Shown here: positions 56,905 to 64,000 of the stretch, piece after piece
How positions within the stretch are numbered: the first letter of the stretch is position 1
How the letters are laid out: each line of letters opens with the position of its first letter
Assembly (NCBI RefSeq): GCF_025426255.1
Contig: NZ_CP104861.1
Span: 2,604,001-2,668,000 of the forward strand
Length of the DNA: 64,000 nt
Reading direction: 5' to 3'
DNA from: Pseudomonas fragi
GTDB taxonomy: Bacteria; Pseudomonadota; Gammaproteobacteria; Pseudomonadales; Pseudomonadaceae
Position numbers and translations under genes: made by a program
Notes under the pieces: generated by a model
Told to the model about the DNA's origin: nothing
The model's input: only the letters and a program-made list of their open reading frames with translations
Database searches by the model: none

Positions 56905-56953
56905 TCCGCCCGTCCTTTCGACTGCCTCCCTTTTGATTGCTCAGGAGTTTCAC

Positions 56954-58009
56954 GTGAAAAACACTCTCAAAGCCACGCTCATGTCGGCATTGGTCGGTCT
57001 ATCTGCCGGTGAAGCCTTGGCCGCCGACTACAAAAAGAACCCGTTCACGCTGGCCTATGACGGCGCGATCACCAAGAACGAACCGGGCAAGGTCAATATC
57101 CACCCAGTCAGCTACAAGCTCAATGGTCTAGACATCGCCGCCAACGTTTACACCCCGGCCAATTACGATGCGAAGAAGACTTACCCGACCGTGGTCGTCG
57201 CGCACCCCAATGGTGGTGTGAAAGAACAAGTCGCCGGCCTGTACGCCCAGCGTCTGGCCGAACAGGGCTACATCACCATTACCGCCGACGCGGCATACCA
57301 GGGCGCCAGCGATGGTCAACCGCGTAGCATCGATAAACCCTCGTATCGCATTGAAGACATCCACGGCATGGCCGATTTCATCAGCCAGTTTGCCGGCGTT
57401 GATGACAACCGCCTGGGTCTGCTCGGTATTTGTGGTGGGGGCGGTTACTCATTAGCTGCGGCGCAAACCGACAAACGCTTCAAATCGCTGGCGACAGTGA
57501 GCATGTTCAACTCGGGCCTGGTGCGTCGCAACGGCTATAACGACTCGCAAAAAGATAGCATTCAACAACGTCTGCAGCAGGCGTCGGCGGCACGTGCGCA
57601 AGAAGCAGCCGGTGGTGCGGTTCTGTATTCCGGTGATGCCAACCTTACTAATGAACAGATTGCCAAGCTGCCCTTCGAGCTTTATCGCCAAGGCTACGAA
57701 TACTACTGGAAGACCCACGCACACCCGAACTCGACCTTCAAATACACCACCAGCAGTCTGCTGGATCTGATGCGTTTCGACGCCACCGACCATATCGAAA
57801 TGATCAACCAACCGTTGTTGATGATTGCTGGCAGCAAGGCCGACAGCCTGTATATGACCCAGGATGCGCTCCCCAAAGCTACTGGCACCAAGGACAAGGA
57901 AATGTTCATCCTCGACGGCGCCACGCATATTGAAACCTATTGGGTGCCTCGCTATGTCGACGCCGCAATTGGGAAACTGACGGCGTTTTACGCTCGCACC
58001 CTGTATTGA
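56954..58009 (+). CDS. exported alpha/beta hydrolase, YcjY-like (cysteine nucleophile)
   Basis: A 351-aa protein from a GTG at 56954, with CAGGAG 6 nt upstream; a TTG at 56933 is unlikely. Signal peptide ends near SAGEALA/AD. The elbow reads LLGICGGGGYSLAA, so a cysteine replaces the usual serine, as in the YcjY/DLH-like branch. TVVVAHPNGGVKEQVAGLYA is the oxyanion region, and ILDGATHIETY carries the histidine. Last enzyme of the cluster before its LysR regulator. Confidence 0.84.
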   Translation: MKNTLKATLMSALVGLSAGEALAADYKKNPFTLAYDGAITKNEPGKVNIHPVSYKLNGLDIAANVYTPANYDAKKTYPTVVVAHPNGGVKEQVAGLYAQRLAEQGYITITADAAYQGASDGQPRSIDKPSYRIEDIHGMADFISQFAGVDDNRLGLLGICGGGGYSLAAAQTDKRFKSLATVSMFNSGLVRRNGYNDSQKDSIQQRLQQASAARAQEAAGGAVLYSGDANLTNEQIAKLPFELYRQGYEYYWKTHAHPNSTFKYTTSSLLDLMRFDATDHIEMINQPLLMIAGSKADSLYMTQDALPKATGTKDKEMFILDGATHIETYWVPRYVDAAIGKLTAFYARTLY

Positions 58010-58087
58010 GTTCTCTGAGGGTCGCGCATCCGTGCGCAACCTGCTTTCATGGAATGATCACGCGTCCCTCATGAGAGGCTCTCATCA

Positions 58088-58981
58088 ATGTCCCGCGCTA
58101 ATCTCAATGATCTGCAAGCTTTCGTGGCCATCACCCGCGCGGGCAGTTTCACCCGTGCCGCTGCACAGTTGGGCGTCTCGCAGTCGGCATTAAGTCACAC
58201 CATGCGTGCACTGGAGAGCCGGCTCGGGGTACGCCTTTTGACGCGCACCACCCGCAGCGTTTCACCAACCGAGGCAGGTCAGCGGCTTTATCAATCGATG
58301 GCGCCGCGCTTTGACGAGATCGAATTGGAACTGGCCGCCGTAAGCGAGTTTCGCGTCACTCCTGCCGGCAATGTTCGCATCCAGGCGTCCGAGCATGCTG
58401 CGAACAATATTCTCTGGCCAAAGTTGTTGAAAGTGCTGCCCGACTACCCAGATATCAAGGTCGAAATCACCGTCGATTACGCTCTATCCGACATCGTCGC
58501 GCAGCGGTATGACGCGGGTGTGCGCCTGGGCGAACAGGTAGCCAAGGACATGATTGCCGTACCGATTGGCCCATCGTTGCGAATCGCAGTGGTGGGCTCG
58601 CCTGAATATTTCAAAGGGCAGCAAATCCCCATGGAGCCGGCGGATCTGGCCGCGCACAACTGCATTAATCTGCGTCTCCCCACTCATGGGAGCCTCATGC
58701 AGTGGGATTTCGAGAAGAACGGTCACGAACTCAAGGCACGCGTAGAAGGGCAATGGACATTCAACAGCAGCGTGCCAATTTTGCGTGCGGCTGTTGCGGG
58801 GTGTGGTTTGGCGTTTCTTCCAGAGGACATGGTGGCCAACGAACTAGCGGAGGGCAGTCTCGTGCGGGTTCTGGAAGATTGGTGCCAGCCGTTCGCGGGC
58901 TACCATCTTTACTATCCGAATCGACGAGAGCATTCATCCGCATTTGGCGTTGTAGTTGACGCATTAGTTTATAAACAATGA
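58088..58981 (+). CDS. LysR family regulator of the reductase/hydrolase cluster
   Basis: A 297-aa CrgA/PA-type LysR: helix-turn-helix RAGSFTRAAAQLGVSQSALSHTMRALE, then a substrate-binding domain from AGNVRIQASEHAANNILWP. It is on the same strand and 78 bp after the last hydrolase. Because of this placement it is the likely activator of the 51.7-58.0 kb genes. Ligand unknown. Confidence 0.86.
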   Translation: MSRANLNDLQAFVAITRAGSFTRAAAQLGVSQSALSHTMRALESRLGVRLLTRTTRSVSPTEAGQRLYQSMAPRFDEIELELAAVSEFRVTPAGNVRIQASEHAANNILWPKLLKVLPDYPDIKVEITVDYALSDIVAQRYDAGVRLGEQVAKDMIAVPIGPSLRIAVVGSPEYFKGQQIPMEPADLAAHNCINLRLPTHGSLMQWDFEKNGHELKARVEGQWTFNSSVPILRAAVAGCGLAFLPEDMVANELAEGSLVRVLEDWCQPFAGYHLYYPNRREHSSAFGVVVDALVYKQ

Positions 58982-59617
58982 GCGATGGGCAGGGGTTGCC
59001 TAATTGTGGCGTGCCCCTACAGCGCAAGCGGAGCGCGCCGGCCCCCGATGGGCCAAAGGCTTGAGAATGAAAGCCCGTAGGGCCAAAACTTGACGTAGTC
59101 AGGGTTTGGTTTCACGCCAGCCGCACCCCGAAGGGGGTAAGCCCAAAGCAGAAGTAATATGAACCGTCCACGAACTACGCGCCTCGCAGATGGTTTAGCC
59201 AGTTTGACGCTGGAGTAGAGACTTTTGTGCACCGCTTTGGTCGTTAAGCCCGTCACTTAAAGACCTTGTACCTTTCTACATCTCCATGCGAGAACAACAA
59301 ATTTCCTGCTTGGGTGGATCAGGCTCATCAAGCTCAAGACATGGTGTTCCTGCGAGCTTAGTATGTGATGGTCAGGTGGATCGGTTTTTCTAGGTTGCTA
59401 GTCTTTTGAACTGCTCCTCGCCGTAACCCAAGGAGCAGGCAGCCGCTCGCAGCGCTCTTGAATCACCAAAATGGCGTGAGCGTCAGATTATGCTGTTAAG
59501 TCAGTTACATTCGCAGATATGGCCTGAGTAGCCTGCAAGCGGAGAAGCGAAGCGGGTTGTTACCGCGTCGCTTCAAGTTACCGCTCTGTGCTCGCCTAGA
59601 CAGGTTTACCTGCAAGG
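58982..59617. other. 636-bp gene-free stretch, possible repeat-element remnant
   Basis: No frame here looks like a real gene on either strand. It holds several GC-rich palindromic patches (GGCCcccgatGGGCC near 59040; CCCCgaaGGGG near 59128; CGCTTC/GAAGCG arms around 59535-59573). Pattern and lack of coding suggest a decayed mobile or repeat element. A copy elsewhere in the genome would be needed to name it. Confidence 0.4.
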
Positions 59618-59620
59618 GTG

Positions 59621-60619
59621 TTACGCGATGTCAATGACGATCTTGGTCAACGCTTTACCCGACTCCTGGAGTTCGTGAGCCGCTTGCGCATCAGCAAGCT
59701 TGAAGGTGTGGCTGTCGAGCAAAGGTTTGAACTGGCCCGCTTCAACCAGCTTGGTTGCCTCACGAAGAATGTCGCCGTGGTGGGCGCGCCCTTCCCCGCT
59801 CAACATGGGCAAGAGCACGAACACGCCAGAAAGCGTGACACACCGTAACGAACCTGGCGCCAGGGAATGGGTTCCGAACGCGGCGCAACTCACCACGTGA
59901 CCGTATGGGCATGTAGCTACGAGAGAATCATCGAGGCTCTTGCCGCCGACCGTGTCGTAAACGACGTCGAACCCCACGCTCGCTGTGTGTTCGGCAACGT
60001 ACTGATCGACGGATGATGTGTTGTAGTCAATGGCAGTTGCGCCATAAGACTCCACGATCGCAGCCTTACTTTTCGAAGCAGTAGCAAAAACTTTAGCGCC
60101 CCGGGCAACTGCGATCTGGACAGCCGCGTGACCCACGCCCCCCGCACCACCTTGCACCAGTACACTTTGCCCGGCACCAACGTTGGCGCGGTCAACCAAG
60201 CCTTCCCATGCTGTCAGGAAGACCAGCGGGATGGCAGCGGCTTCGCGCATAGATACGTTTTTTGGTTTGATAGCCAGAAGGTTTACGTCGACGGCAGAGT
60301 ACTCAGCCAGCGAGCCTTGAAGGCCCCGTACGCCACCGGCCAGACCATACACTTCGTCGCCGACTTTGAAAGTTGTAACATCTTCACCGACCTCCTCAAC
60401 CACCCCGGCGAGATCGGTGCCCAAAATTGCCGGCAGTTCGGGCATCGCATATGGGGCAACGCCAGCTCGAATTTTGGTATCAATCGGGTTCACACCGCTG
60501 ACAACAATGCGGACAAGCACTTGACCTTTACCTGCTACGGGACGGTCGACGCTTACTTCTTTGAAAGTGCCGTCGGCGTAATCATTCAGCAGTTGGGCAC
60601 GCATTTTCTGTACTGACAT
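59621..60619 (-). CDS. MDR-family NADPH:quinone oxidoreductase-like
   Basis: A 332-aa zinc-free medium-chain reductase. ATG 60619 has CAGGAG 6 nt upstream and is preferred to an in-frame ATG at 60664. The GroES-like part has VSGVNPIDTKIRAG and PAILGTDLAGVVEEVGEDV. The NADP fold has VLVQGGAGGVGHAAVQIA. It lacks the cysteines and histidine that bind catalytic zinc, so it fits quinone or enone reductases. Divergent from an HxlR regulator. Confidence 0.87.
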   Translation of the reverse strand: MSVQKMRAQLLNDYADGTFKEVSVDRPVAGKGQVLVRIVVSGVNPIDTKIRAGVAPYAMPELPAILGTDLAGVVEEVGEDVTTFKVGDEVYGLAGGVRGLQGSLAEYSAVDVNLLAIKPKNVSMREAAAIPLVFLTAWEGLVDRANVGAGQSVLVQGGAGGVGHAAVQIAVARGAKVFATASKSKAAIVESYGATAIDYNTSSVDQYVAEHTASVGFDVVYDTVGGKSLDDSLVATCPYGHVVSCAAFGTHSLAPGSLRCVTLSGVFVLLPMLSGEGRAHHGDILREATKLVEAGQFKPLLDSHTFKLADAQAAHELQESGKALTKIVIDIA

Positions 60620-60738
60620 AATGGACTCCTGGTTCTCGGCAGATGGGGACAGGATCTGCTGCATGGAGTAAGATTGCTATGCCAGATCCGATTTGTCGAC
60701 TAGGCACTATTTTGTGACCTATGCACCTAAAGGTAACC

Positions 60739-61155
60739 ATGACTGACCCTATTGCTCCGAACCTAGCAATCCCTCGCATCGTTCGCGAGGATTGCCCACC
60801 CCGCCGAATCCATGTGCTGATGGCCCCTAAATGGACATCCATGGTGATCTACATCCTGAGCTTTGGTACTTTGCGCACTGGTCAGCTCCAACGATGCATG
60901 CCTGGCGTCTCCAAGAAAATGCTGACTCAGTCGCTTCGAGAACTTGAGCGGGACGGTTTGATCGCTCGCAAGGTATTTCAGGTGGTTCCACCAATGGTTG
61001 AGTACTCATTGACGACCAATGGCCAGAGGTTTGTAGAGCCTCTCCTTGCGCTTTACGACTGGGCTGAAGCTAATGCTGATCTGCTTGATGAGATTGACCA
61101 GCTCAGAGCCGCAGATAGCAGTTTGCCAAGTGCAGATGAGCTGGATGCCGGCTGA
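60739..61155 (+). CDS. HxlR family transcriptional regulator
   Basis: A 138-aa winged-helix regulator. ATG 60739 has AAAGG about 6 nt upstream; ATG 60721 would add six residues. The DNA-binding region reads LQRCMPGVSKKMLTQSLRELERDGLI, and VEYSLTTNGQRFVEPL is the wing. HxlR proteins respond to electrophiles or quinones and usually regulate a divergent oxidoreductase, here the MDR gene. The early cysteine in REDCPP matches the sensing cysteine of many members (inference). Confidence 0.86.
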   Translation: MTDPIAPNLAIPRIVREDCPPRRIHVLMAPKWTSMVIYILSFGTLRTGQLQRCMPGVSKKMLTQSLRELERDGLIARKVFQVVPPMVEYSLTTNGQRFVEPLLALYDWAEANADLLDEIDQLRAADSSLPSADELDAG

Positions 61156-61193
61156 CAGATTTCCCTCATGTGCGGCCATTTGCGACTGCTGAA

Positions 61194-61481
61194 TCATTCG
61201 CTGCCTGTGAGGTGAGTCAGCAGATTTAGTTGTGAGACTGCGGGAATAATGCGCTGCACCAGTTTGGTCGCCAAGTGAGTGGCGCAGACCCGGCAGCCAG
61301 ATCTGAAGAACAGCTTGTCCTGAAAATCTTTGCGTAGGCTCTTCAGCGCCATGCTCACTGCAGGTTGGTTCATGCCCAACGCTGACGCCGCACCTGACAC
61401 GCTTTAGCATTCGTAAATCGCGACGAAGACCATCAGGTGATTGAGATCGAGCTTGCGAAGTTTTAGCAGGCATTCGCTCAT
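61194..61481 (-). pseudogene. LysR regulator remnant with an internal stop
   Basis: From ATG 61481 the frame gives LRKLDLNHLMVFVAIYEC, then TAA at 61406-61404, and then continues SGAASALGMNQPAVSMALKS, the LysR helix-turn-helix. It ends at 61194 after about 95 codons, while whole members have about 300. Both the internal stop and the truncation show that it is dead. Confidence 0.75.
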
Positions 61482-61575
61482 AGCGTTGGCGCCGCCGGTT
61501 AACGTCCTATTCATTTCGTTTCAGCGTATCGCGCTCATGGCTCCACGAGGATGAGTCAAGATTGTCGCTCTTGGC

Positions 61576-61827
61576 GTGCGCTCTGCGCGACGTATAGGTG
61601 ACCACAGATGGACTGACATCAACGCCGGCCTGATGACCGTAAAAGTCGATGGCTGGGTGATTACCTTGTACAACCACTGCAATACGTTGAGTTACTGCGA
61701 CTCTGCCTACTGCCCCGATGGGCGTGAGTACCGACTTGATGCGTCAAGACAGCAAGGCACAGATCCATGCGAGTTGCTGTCCACGTGGGAGCACGAATCC
61801 CTTGAGATACTCCTAGCGTCTCTTTGA
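61576..61827 (+). CDS. small hypothetical protein, DUF7693-like
   Basis: A GTG at 61576 opens an 83-residue frame. From WTDINAGLMTVKVDGWVITL through the end, LLSTWEHESLEILLASL, it reads as a coherent small protein of a type common in Pseudomonas, with a DSAYCPDGREY middle. The N-terminus (about 10 residues) is uncertain and may have lost sequence, as upstream codons reach a stop 24 bp earlier. Function unknown. Confidence 0.5.
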   Translation: MRSARRIGDHRWTDINAGLMTVKVDGWVITLYNHCNTLSYCDSAYCPDGREYRLDASRQQGTDPCELLSTWEHESLEILLASL

Positions 61828-62103
61828 TCCGCAGGAACGCTCCCTACCCCAACATTGCCCCCTGAAGTGAGTTGAGATTCGTCCTGCTCAACATGCTGCG
61901 GCAAATGGGATCTGTCATCCGTATCCTTTTGCTCCTCATCATTCCTGCTTCCGCCAACCACTGGGCGTGATCAGTCCCCTATTGGTTATCTAACGCTAAT
62001 CGTTACGCTGCCTTATCTGAATGCCTCAATTCTAAGCCACATCCGAGCAACGTATCTTGGTGCCATGAATCACTACATGGGCAACAGCCCTTCGGAGAAA
62101 TTT

Positions 62104-63201
62104 ATGACCGCTAAAGATCCGCTTTTCGCACCTCACAATGCTGGGCCACTTCAGCTCAAGAACCGTTTTGCGGTGGCGCCAATGACTCGTGTCAGTGCCA
62201 CTGAAGAAGGCAGTGCAACGGAGCTCATGGCGAAGTACTACGATCGGTTTTCCAAGGGTGGATTTGGACTGCTGATCACCGAAGGGCTCTACACGGATCA
62301 AAAGTATGCGCAAGGTAACTTGTTCCAACCGGGGATGAGTGATGAGACTCAAGCTGAGTCCTGGAAAACCATCGTAGAACAGACCCACAAGGCCGGAGCC
62401 AAGATCGTAGCCCAACTCATGCACGCGGGGCCGTTGGTACAGGGCAATCGATTCGTAAAAGGCAGTATTGGCCCTTCCGCTGTCCAGCCCCGTGGTGAGC
62501 AAATGACTTCCTACTACGGCAAAGGGAAGTTCCCTATCCCTAAAGAGGCTTCGGAAACAGACATTGCCGATGCGATCGAAGGCTTTGCACGCGCAGCGCA
62601 TCTTGCTACCCATATCTCTGGTTTTGATGCGGTAGAAATTCACGGCGCAAATGGCTATCTGCTCGACCAGTTCTTCACCGATTACGGCAACAGCCGATCC
62701 GATCGTTGGGGTGGTGACGTCTCTAACCGAGTACAGCTGATTCTCGAAACCGTGAAAGCGGTTAAGAAAACGATCAAACCAGGCTCTGCTTTGGGCGTGC
62801 GAATTTCCCAAGGCAAAGTTAATGATTTCTTCCACAAATGGTCGGAGGGAGAGCAAGGCGCCAACGTGGTGTTCGAGGCTCTTGCCAACCTCGGTGTGGA
62901 CTACATCCACGTCACTGAATTTGAAGCGTGGCAGCCAGCGTTCTCCAATACAGAGAAAAGTCTTGCCACGCTTGCAAGGCTGCACGCTCCTGGAGTGACA
63001 GTGATCACGAACGGTTCACTCCACGACCTGAGCCGCTCAGAACAGCTGCTTGAGGAAGGTGCCGATGTTATTGCCTATGGCAGAGGCGCGCTCGCAAACC
63101 CTGATCTGCCAACTCGTGCCAAAAATGGCGAAGACCTGCGGGATTTCGATCCATCGATTCTCAGCCCAATTGCCAACATCAAAGACAGCGAACTGGCTTA
63201 A
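62104..63201 (+). CDS. NADH:flavin oxidoreductase (old yellow enzyme family)
   Basis: A 365-aa FMN enzyme. ATG 62104 has GGAG about 8 nt upstream and is preferred to ATG 62065. FMN-barrel signatures: KNRFAVAPMTRVSATEEGSA at the start, GFGLLITEGLYTD, KIVAQLMHAGPLV, FDAVEIHGANGYLLDQFF and NGSLHDLSRSEQLLEEGAD. This subtype reduces enones or flavin substrates. It lies alone with its own terminator. A redox theme is shared with the neighbouring MDR gene and the reductase cluster. Confidence 0.88.
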   Translation: MTAKDPLFAPHNAGPLQLKNRFAVAPMTRVSATEEGSATELMAKYYDRFSKGGFGLLITEGLYTDQKYAQGNLFQPGMSDETQAESWKTIVEQTHKAGAKIVAQLMHAGPLVQGNRFVKGSIGPSAVQPRGEQMTSYYGKGKFPIPKEASETDIADAIEGFARAAHLATHISGFDAVEIHGANGYLLDQFFTDYGNSRSDRWGGDVSNRVQLILETVKAVKKTIKPGSALGVRISQGKVNDFFHKWSEGEQGANVVFEALANLGVDYIHVTEFEAWQPAFSNTEKSLATLARLHAPGVTVITNGSLHDLSRSEQLLEEGADVIAYGRGALANPDLPTRAKNGEDLRDFDPSILSPIANIKDSELA

Positions 63202-63231
63202 GAGATCTATTTGACGTAGGTATTTGCGTCG

Positions 63232-63256
63232 AGCCCCGCAACTGCGGGGCTTTTTT
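63232..63256 (+). terminator. terminator of the old-yellow-enzyme gene
   Basis: AGCCCCGCA (63232-63240) pairs with TGCGGGGCT (63243-63251) across a 2-nt gap and is followed by six T (63251-63256). Confidence 0.87.
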
Positions 63257-63437
63257 ATGGTGCGCCAGGCATGGCCGTTGCGCGCAAGCGCAACCAGTTT
63301 GGCTGTGCTGGCCAACAGCGTCACCAAGGGCTGAACAGGTTATGCCGCCAGTAGGTGTCAGAGTCTCGTCGTATATTGAAACGCAGAATATTCTCCAAGA
63401 GAAAACTTTTTCTCCAAGTCCCGGACGTTATCCGAAG

Positions 63438-63590
63438 ATGACGGCAGACAGGGCGCGAACATCGGCGGCGTCTGCGACGTGGACGAACGCAGAGCCAGAC
63501 ACGCTGATGGAGCGGGTGCTTGCACCGACCAACCTCAAGCGTGCGTATCAACGCGTAGTCAGTAACAAGGGCGCACCGGGTGTGCTACCT
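63438..63590 (+). pseudogene. group II intron reverse transcriptase fragment (N-terminal)
   Basis: From ATG 63438 about 50 codons match the start of LtrA-like intron-encoded proteins: DTLMERVLAPTNLKRAYQRV and SNKGAPGV, after which the frame departs from the family (usually DGMTV) at about 63583. The palm and maturase domains are missing. The match stops at the exact point where the last codons of the partial LysR gene begin on the opposite strand, so the 3' part was lost by deletion or recombination. Confidence 0.7.
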
Positions 63591-64000
63591 GTATTTGCTC
63601 TTGATAAAGTCCACAAATACCCGAAGCTTTGCTGGCATTTGAGTCCTGTGTGGGTAGTAAAGGAAGAAAGGCTCGCCGGGAGGGCTGTAGCTCTCCAGTA
63701 TCACCTGTAAAGCTCCCTTACCAATTTGAGCCTGTGCGAACTGTTTGAATACGTACGCGACACCTACGCCGTTACAGGCCGCTGAAACCACGGCTCTCAT
63801 CTCATCAAAGATCAAGTTGCCAGCAACGTTGATCTGGACGTTACGCCCCCCCATTCGAAACACCCATTCGTAAAACTGCCCGCGCGAGTGCAACCGCTGC
63901 CTGATGCATCGATGACTGACGAGCTCTTGAGGCGTTTGTGGCACGCCGCACTTAAGCAAGTAATCCGGGGAGGCCACAACGACGCGATGCTGCGGTACTC
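63585..64000 (-). CDS. LysR family regulator, C-terminal part (N-terminus outside window)
   Basis: The frame enters from the right edge and ends with TAG at 63585, giving about 138 residues of the substrate-binding domain: HRVVVASPDYLLKCGVPQTP, GNLIFDEMRAVVSAACNGVG and FFLYYPHRTQMPAKLRVFVD. The helix-turn-helix lies beyond the window. The end looks complete, so the gene may be intact despite the intron fragment next to it. Confidence 0.85.
   Translation of the reverse strand, partial: VPQHRVVVASPDYLLKCGVPQTPQELVSHRCIRQRLHSRGQFYEWVFRMGGRNVQINVAGNLIFDEMRAVVSAACNGVGVAYVFKQFAQAQIGKGALQVILESYSPPGEPFFLYYPHRTQMPAKLRVFVDFIKSKYR

Overview
The window looks like a chromosomal segment of a Pseudomonas. 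Supporting this are gcd (membrane PQQ glucose dehydrogenase), a galU-gor neighbourhood, many LysR, MocR and FixJ-type regulators, acyl-CoA catabolism genes, and several Pseudomonas-style paired REP repeats. GC content is moderate to high, and most of the first 43 kb has the tight spacing of a core genome. Species cannot be fixed from sequence reading alone.

Layout. 0-6.5 kb: partial alkB, small conserved proteins, a tsdB-tsdA dihaem cytochrome pair, galU and gor. 6.5-20.4 kb: one co-directional minus-strand cellulose operon, bcsE-F-G-R-Q-A-B-Z-C. It has the enterobacterial content (BcsG phosphoethanolamine transferase; BcsE, F, R and Q accessory proteins) and not the acetylating wss type, and most genes overlap. 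20.9-30.9 kb: small proteins, an acyl-CoA dehydrogenase and acyl-CoA ligase pair divergent from a PAS histidine kinase and FixJ-like regulator, a MocR regulator divergent from a LysE exporter, and a solitary tyrosine recombinase. 31-43 kb: an orphan polyamine-binding protein with a PuuB-like oxidase and divergent LysR, a TerC/CBS protein behind a structured leader, gcd, an isochorismatase-type hydrolase, a LysR, an ankyrin protein, a nucleoside deaminase and an MFS exporter.

From about 43 kb the region becomes accessory. It contains a tiny secreted cysteine-containing peptide with a hairpin-rich leader, an AT-rich repeat block, and a recombinase-like gene broken by an amber codon. Next come a TPR/HEPN protein of the LA2681 type and, convergent to it, a two-gene Gabija-like anti-phage unit (OLD-family ATPase/TOPRIM nuclease plus UvrD-like helicase). 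From 51.7 to 59 kb a plus-strand cluster encodes two aldo/keto reductases, a flavodoxin (broken by an amber codon), a cupin, a carboxymuconolactone decarboxylase-like protein, two exported alpha/beta hydrolases and a LysR regulator. It is probably a redox or detoxification unit. From 59 to 64 kb come a quinone-oxidoreductase-like protein with its HxlR regulator, an old yellow enzyme, several regulator remnants, and a fragment of a group II intron reverse transcriptase abutting a partial LysR gene.

The most rewarding areas for follow-up are the defence block (44.3-50.7 kb), the leader of the TerC gene, the small secreted peptide with its leader, and the two in-frame amber codons.
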